Counted from the first letter of the stretch, positions 25,758-35,402 are shown. The stretch: 64,000 nt of DNA from Nitrospira sp. CG24A (GCA_002869925.2 NEWT02000018.1:71991-135990), one strand, 5' to 3'. The notes: generated from the letters alone by a model not told the origin. Numbers and translations: made by a program.

Positions 25758-27158
25758 ATGGGACTGTTTCGCGAATATGATCTCCGAGGCATCGTGGGCC
25801 AGGAACTCACTGAATCGATTACTGAACGCGTGGGTCGTGCCTACTGCACCTATGTCAAAGATCGGGGAGTAAAGACGATCTCGGTCGGGCGGGATGGCCG
25901 ACTGAGTTCACCGGGGCTCCATACAGCGCTTGTGCGAGGACTCCTTGCCGGTGGATTGAATGTCGTGGATATCGGGATCTGTCCTTCGCCGCTCGTGTAT
26001 TTCTCCCTGTTTCAGCTACCGGTTGACGGCGGTATCATGATTACCGGAAGTCACAATGCCGCAGAATACAACGGATTGAAGATCTGCATCGGGAAGCATG
26101 CCATTTATGGAGACGAGATCCAGGCGCTTCGCGCCGTGATGGAAGCCGGGTCGTTTGTCTCTGGAGCGGGACAGTTATCGGAACATCCCATCATTCCCGA
26201 TTATTTGGCCTACATAAAGACACACTTCTCCCACGTCGATGCCAAGCGCCTGCATGTGGTCATCGATTGTGGGAATGGGGTGGCGTCGTTGGTGGCCAAA
26301 CAGGCGTTGGAGCTCTTGGGTTGTCGTGTGACAGGGATCTATTGCGATCTCGATGGGAGATTTCCAAACCATCATCCTGATCCCACGGTGTTAGAGAACC
26401 TCAACGATCTGATTCATGCGGTCAAACAGCACAAGGCCGATGTCGGGATCGGTTACGATGGCGATGCCGACCGCATTGGGACCATTGATGAACAGGGAAA
26501 TGTGTTGTGGGGCGATCGCCTGATGGTGATCTACTCACGTGATATTTTGGCGGCAAAGCCTGGGAGTACCATCATCTCAGAGGTCAAGTCCTCGCAGAGT
26601 CTCTACGACGATATTGCGAAGCGGGGGGGGCGGCCTATCATGTGGAAAACCGGTCATTCCCTGATCAAGGCGAAGATGAAGAGCGAGCAGGCTGTCTTGG
26701 CCGGCGAAATGTCCGGGCACATGTTCTTTGCCGATCGATATTTTGGGTATGACGACGCGATCTATGCTTCATGCCGACTGGTGGAGATTTTAGCCAAGAC
26801 GACTCGTTCCCTCTCCTCGTTGGTGGCCGATCTTCCCCAAACATCCGTCACGCCGGAGATTCGGGATGATGTATCGGACTCCATGAAGTTTGAGTTGGTC
26901 AGACATGTGCAGGAACAGTTGGCCGTCTATGCGACGACCGGCGAAGCGCTTGGCCCGTCCAAGCTAGTGGTCCGTGATGTGGTGACCATCGATGGTGTTC
27001 GTGCCATTTTTGACGATGGGTGGGGCCTGATTCGAGCCTCAAATACCCAGCCGGCTCTCGTGTTACGTTTCGAAGCCGCTTCGCCGGAGCGATTGGCCAT
27101 GCTCCGCGCAGTGATCGAAGGCGAGTTGACTAAGGCTAAACAAGCCCTTGGCTGCTAA
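25758..27158 (+). CDS. Phosphomannomutase/phosphoglucomutase (AlgC family)
   Basis: A 466-residue alpha-D-phosphohexomutase interconverting hexose 6- and 1-phosphates. The phosphoserine loop is TGSHNAAEYNGLK near residue 97 (TGSHNP in most relatives; here Ala follows). The Mg site GYDGDADRIG is near residue 240, the sugar-binding GEMSGHMFF near 320, and the C-terminal phosphate-binding segment carries RASNTQPALVLRFEA. With ManC it completes the route from mannose-6-phosphate to GDP-mannose. ATG 25758 follows manC by about 75 bp. AlgC, ManB and PGM functions cannot be separated from sequence. Confidence 0.93.
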   Translation: MGLFREYDLRGIVGQELTESITERVGRAYCTYVKDRGVKTISVGRDGRLSSPGLHTALVRGLLAGGLNVVDIGICPSPLVYFSLFQLPVDGGIMITGSHNAAEYNGLKICIGKHAIYGDEIQALRAVMEAGSFVSGAGQLSEHPIIPDYLAYIKTHFSHVDAKRLHVVIDCGNGVASLVAKQALELLGCRVTGIYCDLDGRFPNHHPDPTVLENLNDLIHAVKQHKADVGIGYDGDADRIGTIDEQGNVLWGDRLMVIYSRDILAAKPGSTIISEVKSSQSLYDDIAKRGGRPIMWKTGHSLIKAKMKSEQAVLAGEMSGHMFFADRYFGYDDAIYASCRLVEILAKTTRSLSSLVADLPQTSVTPEIRDDVSDSMKFELVRHVQEQLAVYATTGEALGPSKLVVRDVVTIDGVRAIFDDGWGLIRASNTQPALVLRFEAASPERLAMLRAVIEGELTKAKQALGC

Positions 27159-27329
27159 CAGGACGCTGAAAAAGCCCCCCACCTTCGTTCTCAGCTCATC
27201 GAAATCCTCAACGTACCCCTTCCGGGAAAAGAGCTGTTCTGACAGCTCGGGGTTGGGCGGGGGGTAAATGCTACGCCTCTGGTTTCGATTCGCCTGCGGC
27301 CTTGCTGGACGGACTTGTTGAGCATCCTG
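27159..27329. repeat. Dispersed palindromic element, expanded copy
   Basis: It begins CAGGACGCTGAAAAAG right after the phosphomannomutase stop and ends GAGCATCCTG, with the family segment CTGCGGCCTTGCTGGACG before the right end. It is longer than the 125-bp copies because the centre contains extra sequence with its own hairpin (GAGCTGT...ACAGCTC, 27228-27245). No gene is encoded. Confidence 0.75.
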
Positions 27330-27378
27330 AGGGATGCGGTGTCTTCTTGTGCCATAACTTCTCCCGAGCCTCCCGTAA

Positions 27379-28221
27379 ATGACATCTTCTCAACCGGCAC
27401 AGTCGCATTCGCGAGGCGATGTATGGCGGCATGCTCTTTTTTTGCATGCCTGGCTCGTACTGGCATGCCTCATAGTGGGTGCCATGAGCGGCACGGCCTC
27501 GTGGGCAGAACCGAACAGTCATCCCCCATCAGCTGGATCTTTCCAAGTTGGAGAACAGCTCACCTACGACATTTCTTGGCTGAACATGACGGCCGGCACA
27601 GCCGTCATGGCGGTCAGTGATGGCGGTATGGACGGAGGCCGACCGCTGGCGAAATTGGTTACGACGGCGCAGTCGAGGCCGGCCATCACCAAATTCTTTC
27701 CTGTGGATAACCGGGTCGAGTCGATTGTCGATCCGGCCACATTGTTTCCGGAACACTTGCTCTTCAAGCGCCGAGAAGGGAAGAAGAAAGAGGATATTGA
27801 ATATACGTTTCATCAGAACGATGGGAAGGTTACGGTGGTGAAAGGAGGAGCGACCGAAACATTGGAGATGCCTCCCGGCACCCAAGACGTCATCTCCTGT
27901 CTCTATTTTGCGCGGAGTGAACTTTCGTTCCGGCCAGGCGCGTCGCTTACCATGAATGTGTTTCATGATAAAAAGAATCGCAAACTGGATGTGCGCGTTG
28001 AGGAAATTGAGACGATCAGCGGTCCCTGGGGCGAAGTTGAAGCGGCTCGTGTGTTGGTTGTCATGCCGTTCCAAGGTCTGTTCCTCAACCAAGGTAACAT
28101 TCGGGTCTGGTTTACTAACGATGAGCGGCGTATTCCGGTTCGTATGAAGGCCAAGGTCATCATCGGGTCGATCGTCGCCGATCTCGTCAATCGAGGGCTG
28201 GCTCCTTCACCGATTCAATGA
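27379..28221 (+). CDS. Secreted DUF3108 protein
   Basis: A 280-residue protein. A hydrophobic segment around residues 18-42 looks like a signal peptide preceded by an unusually long polar N-terminus (a start further downstream is possible). The mature part is a DUF3108 domain: QVGEQLTYDISWLNMTAGTA near residue 55, TKFFPVDNRVESIVDP and the C-terminal FTNDERRIPVRMKAK. DUF3108 proteins are periplasmic or outer-membrane-associated beta proteins of unknown role. It stands between a palindromic repeat and fbp. Confidence 0.85.
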   Translation: MTSSQPAQSHSRGDVWRHALFLHAWLVLACLIVGAMSGTASWAEPNSHPPSAGSFQVGEQLTYDISWLNMTAGTAVMAVSDGGMDGGRPLAKLVTTAQSRPAITKFFPVDNRVESIVDPATLFPEHLLFKRREGKKKEDIEYTFHQNDGKVTVVKGGATETLEMPPGTQDVISCLYFARSELSFRPGASLTMNVFHDKKNRKLDVRVEEIETISGPWGEVEAARVLVVMPFQGLFLNQGNIRVWFTNDERRIPVRMKAKVIIGSIVADLVNRGLAPSPIQ

Positions 28222-28276
28222 GGAAAGTAACCGTTCGTTGCCCGCCCTGTCCAAAACGGTTATACTTACGCCAACC

Positions 28277-29284
28277 ATGAGTCAGTTTCTTCTTACTTTA
28301 AGCAGATTTATCGCCCAAAAGCAGAGGGTCGACCGTGAAGCTGGATGGGGGCTTGCCCGTCTTCTGGGTCAGATCGGTCTGGTTGGGAAATTGATTGCGC
28401 AGGATCTGAGGCGTGCAGGGCTCATCGATATCCTGGGAACGACCGGCGAGGTTAATGTACAGGGCGAGACCGTTAAGAAACTGGATGAGATTGCGAACGA
28501 GACGTTTCTGAAGGCATTTCACCAGAGTGAACAGGTGTGTGCGTTGGCGTCTGAGGAAATGGAAAAACCGGTTCTGCTTCCAGAGAATTGGCCGCTGGCC
28601 CAGTACATGCTGCTCTTCGATCCGCTCGATGGCTCATCGAACACAGATTGTAATATGCCGCTCGGGACGATTTTTTCCGTTGTGAAATCCAAGCACAAAG
28701 ACCGGATGCCGACCATGGACGACCTTGTCTGCAACGGAACGGAACAAGTGGCTGCCGGCTATCTTCTCTACGGGGCCAGCACGATGTTTGTGTATACGAT
28801 TGGACAAGGAGTCCACGGGTTTACATTGGAGCCCGGCATCGGCGAATATCTCTTGTCCCACGAGCAGATCCGCACTCCTGCCCGGGGTAAGATCTATGCC
28901 GTAAACGAGGGGAATTATCATCAGTGGCCGGAAGGGACAAAGAAATATTTCGACTACCTCAAAATGAAAGACAGCGCCACGGGGCGGCCCTATAGCGGGC
29001 GTTATTCCGGCTGTCTGGTGGCCGACGTGCATCGGGTTCTCCTCGGGGGAGGCATTTACCTCTATCCTGGTGAGCTGAACAAGCCGGAAGGTAAGCTCCG
29101 GTTGCTCTATGAAGGCAATCCGTTGGCGTGGCTTATGGAGCAGGCTGGTGGCAAGGCCAGCACCGGCACCACACGTATCCTCGACGTGGAGGCCACGCAA
29201 TTGCATCAAAGGGTGCCGCTAGTCATCGGCAGTGCAAACGACGTGCGTGATGCCGAGGAGTTCATCCAAGGCACACGAATATAA
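28277..29284 (+). CDS. fbp: Fructose-1,6-bisphosphatase class I
   Basis: A 335-residue phosphatase producing fructose-6-phosphate in gluconeogenesis. The metal-binding DPLDGSSN is near residue 118, NEGNYHQWP near 210, and the active-site segment YSGRYSGCLVADVHR follows. ATG 28277 gives the usual family length; an in-frame TTG at 28238 would add 13 residues. It is followed, after repeat arrays, by a class I aldolase, together forming the triose-to-hexose branch needed by an autotroph or any cell making surface sugars. Confidence 0.97.
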   Translation: MSQFLLTLSRFIAQKQRVDREAGWGLARLLGQIGLVGKLIAQDLRRAGLIDILGTTGEVNVQGETVKKLDEIANETFLKAFHQSEQVCALASEEMEKPVLLPENWPLAQYMLLFDPLDGSSNTDCNMPLGTIFSVVKSKHKDRMPTMDDLVCNGTEQVAAGYLLYGASTMFVYTIGQGVHGFTLEPGIGEYLLSHEQIRTPARGKIYAVNEGNYHQWPEGTKKYFDYLKMKDSATGRPYSGRYSGCLVADVHRVLLGGGIYLYPGELNKPEGKLRLLYEGNPLAWLMEQAGGKASTGTTRILDVEATQLHQRVPLVIGSANDVRDAEEFIQGTRI

Positions 29285-29299
29285 CTAATCAGGTGGATA

Positions 29300-29400
29300 G
29301 GCTGAAGGCGTTTAGACCGAAGGTCGGAGGTCAGAATACTTCAGCCTTCAGCCTGAACCCCTGAATAGGCACTAACGGGTCACGTTTCACGAATCACGGG
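29300..29400. repeat. Period-7 facing arms plus a second short array between fbp and the aldolase
   Basis: The left arm at about 29300-29335 has units such as GTCGGAG, the right arm at 29339-29362 has CTTCAGC units. A separate array of three units ending TCACG lies at 29378-29400 (TCACGTT, TCACGAA, TCACGGG) and provides the GGGAGG upstream of the aldolase start. Confidence 0.75.
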
Positions 29401-29409
29401 AGGAGAGAC

Positions 29410-30333
29410 ATGGCTGATCGAGTTCAAGAGATTCTAAGCTGGTATAGCAGCGACAATGCGGGAACGCGAACGAATATTGCGCGCCTCCTGCGGTCCGGCA
29501 AGCTTGCCGGGACGGGAAAATTGGTCATCCTTCCGGTGGACCAAGGATTTGAGCATGGTCCGGCCCGGAGCTTTGCTTCCAATCCAGGAGGGTATAATCC
29601 TCTCTATCATTTTCAATTAGCAATCGATGCCGGCTGCAATGCCTACGCAGCTCCACTGGGATTTCTTGAAGCCGGCGCCGCTGAGTTTGCCGGGCAGATT
29701 CCGCTGATTCTGAAGTTGAATAGTCATGATGTCTTGCACGACGAGAAAGACCCCTTGCCTTCGGTGACGGGCAGCGTGAACGACGCCCTCCGGCTCGGGT
29801 GTTCAGCGGTCGGATTTACGATCTACCCAGGGTCATCGCACTGCAACGCCATGTATCAGCAGCTGCGCGAGATTGCAGAAGAGGCGAAGGATTGCGGCTT
29901 AGCAGTGGTCGTGTGGTCGTATCCTCGCGGGTCGGTGTTGAGTAAAGAAGGGGAGACGGCCATCGATGTGGTCTCCTATGCGGCGCAGATTGCGGCCCAA
30001 CTCGGCGCCCATATCATTAAAGTCAAGCTTCCCACCGCGCATCTTGAACAGGCTGCGGCGAAGAAGGTATACGAATCGGTCAAGATTCCGATCGCCACGC
30101 TGGCGGAGCGGGTGAAGCATGTGGTCCAGAGTTCGTTCGATGGGCGTCGGATCGTCATTTTCTCCGGAGGGGCCAAGAGCGATGACCAGCATGTGTTTGA
30201 GGAGGCGCGCGCCATTCGTGACGGTGGCGGGTTTGGCTCCATCATTGGGAGGAACTCGTTTCAGCGGCCTAAGGCGGACGCGATCAAATTTCTCCATACC
30301 ATCATGGGAATATATTCCGGCGAAATGAAGTGA
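29410..30333 (+). CDS. fbaB: Class I fructose-bisphosphate aldolase (FbaB/DhnA type)
   Basis: A 307-residue TIM-barrel aldolase of the DhnA family. VDQGFEHGPARSF near residues 43-55 is the family hallmark. The Schiff-base Lys lies in HIIKVKLPT near residue 203 and SGGAKSDD near 258 binds phosphate. It condenses dihydroxyacetone phosphate and glyceraldehyde-3-phosphate to fructose-1,6-bisphosphate. The site GGGAGGAGAG lies about seven bases before ATG 29410, partly derived from a repeat array. Location after fbp suits gluconeogenesis. Confidence 0.94.
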   Translation: MADRVQEILSWYSSDNAGTRTNIARLLRSGKLAGTGKLVILPVDQGFEHGPARSFASNPGGYNPLYHFQLAIDAGCNAYAAPLGFLEAGAAEFAGQIPLILKLNSHDVLHDEKDPLPSVTGSVNDALRLGCSAVGFTIYPGSSHCNAMYQQLREIAEEAKDCGLAVVVWSYPRGSVLSKEGETAIDVVSYAAQIAAQLGAHIIKVKLPTAHLEQAAAKKVYESVKIPIATLAERVKHVVQSSFDGRRIVIFSGGAKSDDQHVFEEARAIRDGGGFGSIIGRNSFQRPKADAIKFLHTIMGIYSGEMK

Positions 30334-30387
30334 TGCAGCGGTTGTGAGTGAATTCTATCACAGGCCGCTGACACTCGATGGATATCA

Positions 30388-30458
30388 GCGTGCCCTCAGG
30401 GGTACGTTGAGGATTTCGATGAGCCGAGAACGAAGCTGGCGGACTTTTGAGTATCCTG
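30388..30458. repeat. Half copy of the dispersed palindromic element
   Basis: Only the right half is present: GCGTGCCCTCAGGGGTACG through GGCGGACTTTTGAGTATCCTG, abutting the first possible start of the HtrA gene. The sequence matches the right half of the copy at 35620-35743. Confidence 0.65.
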
Positions 30459-30486
30459 TATGGGAGATGAAGAGCAAGGACTACCT

Positions 30487-32022
30487 ATGACACTCGTTCG
30501 CGCAGGGTTGCTTCCACTTGCCTTGGTGACTGGAGGGATTATTATCGGCGTTGTGGTGGCGTCCAACCTGGGGTGGTTGCCGGCCGGCACGGCCGGGCCT
30601 GAGCCGATTCCCAACCAGACTCCTAACCCGATCATGCGCCCGGTGGCGACCGCGCCACAGTTGCCGATGACAGGGGGGAATGGAAAAAACTTCGTTGAAA
30701 TCGCTAAGTCGGTGAAGCCTGCAGTTGTCAACATTGCGGCGACGCGAAATGGAAAATCAGGAGAAGGTCCGCACGGCTCACCGCTCGAAGATCCATTTTT
30801 CCGCAAGTTCTTCGGCGATGAATTTTTTAAGCGTGATCGTGATGCCCCTCAGCGGGAGCCAAAAGAGCGGGGTCAAGGGTCGGGGGTGATTGTCGAGTCC
30901 AATGGGTTGATCGTCACGAATAATCATGTGGTGAACAAAGCCGACGAGATTCGGGTCTTTTTGTCGGACAAGCGGGAGTTTAAGGGGAAGCTGATCGGGA
31001 CCGATGCGAAGACGGATATCGCGATTGTGAAAATTGAAGCGACTGGGCTCCCGACCATTCCTTGGGCCGATTCCGACCAGCTTGAGGTTGGAGAGTATGT
31101 GCTGGCGGTGGGGAGTCCGTTCGGCCTCACTCAGACCGTGACTATGGGGATTGTCAGCGCAGTCGGACGAGCCAGCATGGGCATTGCCGAGTACGAAGAT
31201 TTCATCCAAACCGATGCGGCGATTAACCCGGGCAATTCCGGAGGGGCATTGGTCAACGTGCGCGGCGAATTAGTCGGGATCAATACGGCGATTTTTAGTC
31301 AAAGCGGCGGCAATATGGGGATTGGGTTTGCGGTGCCGAGCAATCTGTCGCGTGCCATCATGGATCAGTTGGTCAAGACGGGGAAGGTCGTTCGTGGCTG
31401 GCTCGGTGTCGCCATTCAGGATTTGACTCCTGAGTTGGCTTCGCAGTTCGGGATCACCGAGACGAAGGGTGTCCTCGTCAGCGACGTGATGGAGGAGAGT
31501 CCCGCAAAGAAAGCGGGATTTGAGCGCGCAGATGTCATTATAGAATATGACGGCAAGCCGATGGATTCCCCGACGCATTTGCGCAATGCCGTTGCGCAGA
31601 CACCGATCGGGAAAAAAGTGTCGGTGAAATTGATTCGCGATAAGAAGCCTAAGACGATGGATCTGACCATTGTGGAACAGCCGAAATCGTTAGGACAGTC
31701 CGGTGCAGAGGAGAATAAGGAATCCGTTGCACCAACAGGGATTCTCTCGGATCTTGATGTCCGTGAGCTCAATGATGAACTTGCGTCTCGGTATGGAGTG
31801 AAGGCGAGCGAGCGTGGCGTGGTCGTGGTAGGGATCAAGGCTGGAAGTACGGCAGAAGAAATGGGTGTGCGCGAAGGCGATATTATTCTCGAAGTCAATC
31901 GCAAGCCGGTGACCTCGCTCAAGTCCTATGAACGAGCCGCGTCCGGTCTTGCCAAGGATCAAGCGGTTCTCTTGCTGCTCAAACGGAAGGGGCAGGCGAT
32001 CTATCTCACACTGCGGCCCTGA
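30487..32022 (+). CDS. HtrA/DegP-type periplasmic serine protease
   Basis: A 511-residue envelope quality-control protease. An N-terminal signal/anchor (residues ~5-27) is followed by a trypsin-like domain with the triad His near 145 (NNHVV), Asp near 176 (KTDIAIV) and Ser near 249 (NPGNSGGAL), then two PDZ domains (about 285-375 and 415-505). ATG 30487 has an upstream purine-rich site and starts directly before the hydrophobic segment. ATG 30460, at the edge of a repeat element, would add nine residues without a ribosome binding site. It refolds or degrades misfolded exported proteins. Confidence 0.95.
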   Translation: MTLVRAGLLPLALVTGGIIIGVVVASNLGWLPAGTAGPEPIPNQTPNPIMRPVATAPQLPMTGGNGKNFVEIAKSVKPAVVNIAATRNGKSGEGPHGSPLEDPFFRKFFGDEFFKRDRDAPQREPKERGQGSGVIVESNGLIVTNNHVVNKADEIRVFLSDKREFKGKLIGTDAKTDIAIVKIEATGLPTIPWADSDQLEVGEYVLAVGSPFGLTQTVTMGIVSAVGRASMGIAEYEDFIQTDAAINPGNSGGALVNVRGELVGINTAIFSQSGGNMGIGFAVPSNLSRAIMDQLVKTGKVVRGWLGVAIQDLTPELASQFGITETKGVLVSDVMEESPAKKAGFERADVIIEYDGKPMDSPTHLRNAVAQTPIGKKVSVKLIRDKKPKTMDLTIVEQPKSLGQSGAEENKESVAPTGILSDLDVRELNDELASRYGVKASERGVVVVGIKAGSTAEEMGVREGDIILEVNRKPVTSLKSYERAASGLAKDQAVLLLLKRKGQAIYLTLRP

Positions 32023-32034
32023 GAGACGTTTGGG

Positions 32035-32098
32035 AAGGTTGAGGTTCAGTGGCGAAGCGAAATCTTTGCTCAACCTGAACCTCGACCTCAACCTATCT
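32035..32098. repeat. Period-6 facing arms between htrA and ispD
   Basis: The left arm at about 32036-32050 (GGTTGA, GGTTCA) faces the right arm at 32069-32098, which has five CAACCT/CGACCT-type units. The unit length is six here, so this locus belongs to the same architecture with a different period. Confidence 0.75.
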
Positions 32099-32118
32099 CT
32101 TTCACTACGGCCTTGCCC

Positions 32119-32928
32119 ATGACCACGACTCGCGTACCCCGCATCCAACCAATTTCCCGTCAGGCCCCGTTGGTCGTGGCGCTTGTGCCAGCTGCCGGAC
32201 GTGGGCTTCGGATGGGGGGCGCTATTCCCAAGCAATTTCTTTCATTGGGTGGGGAGCCATTAATTCTACAGTCGTTACGGACATTGCAGGCGGCTCCCGG
32301 TATCGATCAAATCGTGCTTGCGGTTCCGCTTCCAGACGTGGCGTACTGTGAGAACGAGATCGTTTCGCGGCATCGATTGACCAAAGTGACAAAGGTGGTG
32401 GCCGGTGGCGCCGAGCGCCAGGATTCCGTGCGATCTGCACTCGCTCAGGTCCATCCAGAGACAGAGATTGTGCTTATCCATGACGCCGTACGCCCATTTA
32501 TGACGCTTCGGATGATTGCCGAGGTTGTGGCGGCGGCGAAGGAGGGGGGCGCGGCAATTATTGCACTTCCGATGCGGGATACCGTGAAGCAGGTGCGGAC
32601 GGATGGGACGATCGAGCGAACGGTCGATCGTACGCCCTTGTGGCTTGCGCAAACTCCTCAGGCTTTTCGACGGGACTGGATCGAGGCCGCTCACACAAAA
32701 GCGCATGCCGAAGGGGTTCGGGCTACCGATGACGCCTTCCTGGTGGAATGGCTGGGGTATCCGGTGGCCGTCGTCGAGGGGAGCGGGGAGAACATCAAAG
32801 TGACGAGGCCTGAAGATATGGTGATTGGCGAGGCTATTCTGGCGTCGAGGGTGAAGGAGGGTGAACCGGGCAGGAAGAGTTCGAAGCGCACGAGGAGTAT
32901 GTCGCGCCGGCCTCGTCAGCGTCGTTGA
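32119..32928 (+). CDS. ispD: 2-C-methyl-D-erythritol 4-phosphate cytidylyltransferase
   Basis: A 269-residue enzyme of the non-mevalonate isoprenoid pathway that couples MEP with CTP. VPAAGRGLRMGGAIPKQF near residues 26-43 binds CTP, VLIHDAVRPF and TDDAFLVEWLG are further family motifs. ATG 32119 is used; an in-frame TTG lies six bases upstream. A basic C-terminal extension of about 25 residues follows the fold. ispF follows on the same strand 32 bp later, as in many bacteria. Confidence 0.96.
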   Translation: MTTTRVPRIQPISRQAPLVVALVPAAGRGLRMGGAIPKQFLSLGGEPLILQSLRTLQAAPGIDQIVLAVPLPDVAYCENEIVSRHRLTKVTKVVAGGAERQDSVRSALAQVHPETEIVLIHDAVRPFMTLRMIAEVVAAAKEGGAAIIALPMRDTVKQVRTDGTIERTVDRTPLWLAQTPQAFRRDWIEAAHTKAHAEGVRATDDAFLVEWLGYPVAVVEGSGENIKVTRPEDMVIGEAILASRVKEGEPGRKSSKRTRSMSRRPRQRR

Positions 32929-32960
32929 CAGACGGTGTGTGGCAAAGATGAGGAGCGTGT

Positions 32961-33449
32961 ATGGCGATGCGAGTGGGCTGTGGTTATGATATCCATCCAT
33001 TAGGGCCAGGGCGAAAACTGATTCTCGGCGGGGTTGAGGTGCCTCACAGTAAGGGGTTGTTGGGACATTCCGATTCCGATGCGTTAGTCCATGCCCTCTG
33101 CGATGCGTTGCTCGGCGCGATGGGTGAAGGGGATTTAGGCCGGCACTATCCCAGCTCCGACCAGCGGTTCAAAGATATTTCAAGCCTGAAGCTGCTGGAG
33201 GATGTTGTCGGGAAGATGCAGGCAAAGGGGTACCGCATCGTGAATGTCGACACGATCATTATCGCGCAAGCTCCGCGGCTCAGTTCGCACTTGTCCGCCA
33301 TGCAGAAGCAGATGGCGCAGGTGCTCGGGGTCGATCCTGACCTTGTCAACGTCAAGGTCAAGAGCGGAGAGGGAATCGGCATGATCGGGCGGGAGGAGGG
33401 CATTGCCGCTCAGGCGGTCTGTTTGATCGAGCGGCCTCCGACAGCGTAA
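32961..33449 (+). CDS. ispF: 2-C-methyl-D-erythritol 2,4-cyclodiphosphate synthase
   Basis: A 162-residue trimeric zinc enzyme making the cyclodiphosphate intermediate of isoprenoid synthesis. GYDIHPL supplies the Asp/His metal ligands, [18 protein letters not shown] the central helix, and [20 protein letters not shown] the C-terminal signature. GAGGAG precedes ATG 32961 at suitable spacing; ATG 32967 is possible. It directly follows ispD. Confidence 0.97.
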   Translation: MAMRVGCGYDIHPLGPGRKLILGGVEVPHSKGLLGHSDSDALVHALCDALLGAMGEGDLGRHYPSSDQRFKDISSLKLLEDVVGKMQAKGYRIVNVDTIIIAQAPRLSSHLSAMQKQMAQVLGVDPDLVNVKVKSGEGIGMIGREEGIAAQAVCLIERPPTA

Positions 33450-33460
33450 GATATTTGGCT

Positions 33461-34114
33461 ATGGTGCTGAAAGCGATCAAAGAAGATCTGCGGGCTGTTT
33501 TCGACCGAGATCCAGCTGCGACCAGCTGGCTTGAAGTCGTGCTGACCTATGCCGGCTTTCATGCACTGCTGGCCTACCGCATTTCCCACTGGTTGAAGTT
33601 CTATAATGTGCCGTTCGTTCCTCGGGCTATTTCTCAGATGGCTCGCTGGTTCACCGGCATTGAAATTCATCCCTCTGCCAAAATCGGCACGGGTTTTTTC
33701 ATCGACCATGGCATGGGTGTGGTCATCGGTGAAACGGCGGAGATTGGAGATTACGTGACTCTCTTCCAGGGTGTGACACTTGGAGGGACAGGGAAGGAGC
33801 GAGGGAAGCGTCACCCCACGCTCGGCAATCACGTGGTCGTCGGGGCCGGGGCCAAGATCCTCGGTGGGATCACGATCGGCGACAATGTGAAGATCGGCGC
33901 CAATTCGGTTGTGCTCAAGCCTGTTGCCGCCAACTCCACCGTCATCGGTGTGCCGGCCCGCGTCATTAAAACTCAAGGCGAACGATTGCCCGATGCCACC
34001 ATGGACCACAGTAACCTGCCAGATCCCGTCAGTGACCGGCTCTTGGCGCTCGAACAAGAATTAATCGAACTGCGCAAGAAGCTGGAGAATCAAGACTCCC
34101 CCCGCCTGTTCTAG
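33461..34114 (+). CDS. cysE: Serine O-acetyltransferase
   Basis: A 217-residue left-handed beta-helix acyltransferase. It makes O-acetylserine from serine and acetyl-CoA for cysteine synthesis. [20 protein letters not shown] and [15 protein letters not shown] near residues 80-125 are diagnostic, with hexapeptide repeats ([18 protein letters not shown]) following. It is shorter at the N-terminus than E. coli CysE, as in many non-enteric forms. ATG 33461 is chosen over a TTG six bases upstream; it follows ispF by 11 bp. Confidence 0.95.
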   Translation: MVLKAIKEDLRAVFDRDPAATSWLEVVLTYAGFHALLAYRISHWLKFYNVPFVPRAISQMARWFTGIEIHPSAKIGTGFFIDHGMGVVIGETAEIGDYVTLFQGVTLGGTGKERGKRHPTLGNHVVVGAGAKILGGITIGDNVKIGANSVVLKPVAANSTVIGVPARVIKTQGERLPDATMDHSNLPDPVSDRLLALEQELIELRKKLENQDSPRLF

Positions 34115-34334
34115 CCCAAAACTATTTCATCGTCGACACACGTATTCAGTTCGGCATATAGGCGTCGCTACTCCTGCCCATTCTGAATGGCTGAATAGTC
34201 CATTCTCATCGCGATCGTTTGAGAAGTCTGTACAATCTGTTATCAGGGAGATAACTCGGCAGTATCCCCGTGAGAGATTATATGCGATTACAAGACGTGA
34301 CCCCTATTTTCCTATTTGTAACCAGGAGTCGCGA

Positions 34335-34694
34335 ATGGCCTATCCTCGAGAAATAGCCGGAGCGCAGATCTGCATCCGAGTTTCGACAGACGGCATGACG
34401 GTGTACGGGAATCGAAAGGCGTTTAAGTCTCTCGCGCAGTGGATGACGTGGATTGCCAATGCTCCTGCAGAGGAGCATTACGAGTGCCATCTACCATGGC
34501 ACCTCCAATCCAAGTCATCCGTGCAAGGGAAAGAGTCGAAGAATGTCTGGGTGGTGCTAGACAAGAGCGTGAAGGCAGCGTTTGCATCAAGGGATCAGAA
34601 CCACGCTGGGTTCGACCTTAACTTTATGGCCATCGAACAGTCCGACCTAGACCGCTTACGACTCCGCCGCTCAGTCCGGAAAAAACGAAAATAG
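34335..34694 (+). CDS. Hypothetical protein, 119 residues
   Basis: A frame from ATG 34335 with a plausible upstream AGGAG. The protein is soluble, mixed alpha/beta in appearance, with a C-terminal basic tail (RLRLRRSVRKKRK). No domain was recognised. Composition and codon use resemble real genes moderately. It stands alone between cysE and the psiF region. Confidence 0.6.
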   Translation: MAYPREIAGAQICIRVSTDGMTVYGNRKAFKSLAQWMTWIANAPAEEHYECHLPWHLQSKSSVQGKESKNVWVVLDKSVKAAFASRDQNHAGFDLNFMAIEQSDLDRLRLRRSVRKKRK

Positions 34695-35078
34695 AGAGAG
34701 GGGTTCGCTCACGCCACACGACTCTTGCCGTTCTGGAAACAGAAAAGGGGTCGGGAGTCTTTAGTGGCACAATCTTTATGCGAAATGCATGTCGGGGCTC
34801 ACATCACCCATCATGACAAGTCCAAGCACACCCAATGGAGCCGTCGCTCGGCGGCATACTTCACCGCGCTTATAACGATTTACCGGCCTGCTAGAGCCTC
34901 GAGCAATGGCCGTGTCTGCACCTAGACCTAGTCGCCCCCTCAGCTTCATGAATGAGGGGCACGGTCCTGCAGCCCCACATCATCTGGGCATGTGATGAAC
35001 GACTGCATGGCTAGTTCGGTATGAGTACAGGATGTGGGAATGTGCCCCGAGGCCCAAATGGGCCGCGGGGCGAGCATC
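34695..35078. other. Intergenic region with hairpins, no supported gene
   Basis: Short frames here have no domains. A hairpin CCCCTCA...TGAGGGG lies at 34936-34959 and a strong terminator-like hairpin at 35044-35071 serves the minus-strand psiF-like gene. Confidence 0.55.
35044..35071 (-). terminator. Terminator-like hairpin downstream of the PsiF-repeat gene
   Basis: GCCCCG-GGCCC (35044-35055) pairs with GGGCC-GCGGGGC (35060-35071) with a single mismatch and a four-base loop. It begins seven bases past the stop of the minus-strand gene. A clear T run is lacking. Confidence 0.6.
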
Positions 35079-35402
35079 TTAGCTGGAGAGGCAGGTGCTC
35101 ATAAACGTCTTACGGTCATCGCCCTTGAGTTTCTTTGCGCCGGCTTCCTTGTTACACATTTTCATCTTGTTCTGTTGACCCCCCGCTGCCGTCTTCGTTG
35201 CTTTCTCGGGCTTTGCGGAAAGGCATTCTTTCATAAACGCCTTTCGCTCATCGCCCTTCCCTTCACCTAATCCCTTGGCAGTGGCTTCTGCGTTGCACGT
35301 TTTCATCTTGTTTTGCTGAGCCGGTGCCGCGATGGCAAACGGCGCGACACAGAGGCCGAGGGCAAAGAGTGATACCACCATGATGCCGGCTGTCTTCGTC
35401 AT
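35079..35402 (-). CDS. Secreted protein with two PsiF repeats
   Basis: A 107-residue protein with a signal peptide ending near AIAA at about residue 25. Two PsiF-type repeats follow (QNKMKTCNAEA...KAFMKECLS and QNKMKMCNKEA...KTFMSTCLS), each with a Cys pair that probably forms a disulfide. PsiF proteins were named for phosphate-starvation induction in E. coli; the function is unknown. The start ATG ending at 35402 is chosen because AGGAG lies six bases upstream; a second ATG two codons earlier overlaps that site. Confidence 0.9.
   Translation of the reverse strand: MTKTAGIMVVSLFALGLCVAPFAIAAPAQQNKMKTCNAEATAKGLGEGKGDERKAFMKECLSAKPEKATKTAAGGQQNKMKMCNKEAGAKKLKGDDRKTFMSTCLSS

Noticed and set aside
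34725-34925. Plus-strand frame of 66 codons
   Set aside because: Short, without domain or start signal, in a region with hairpins and poor coding character.
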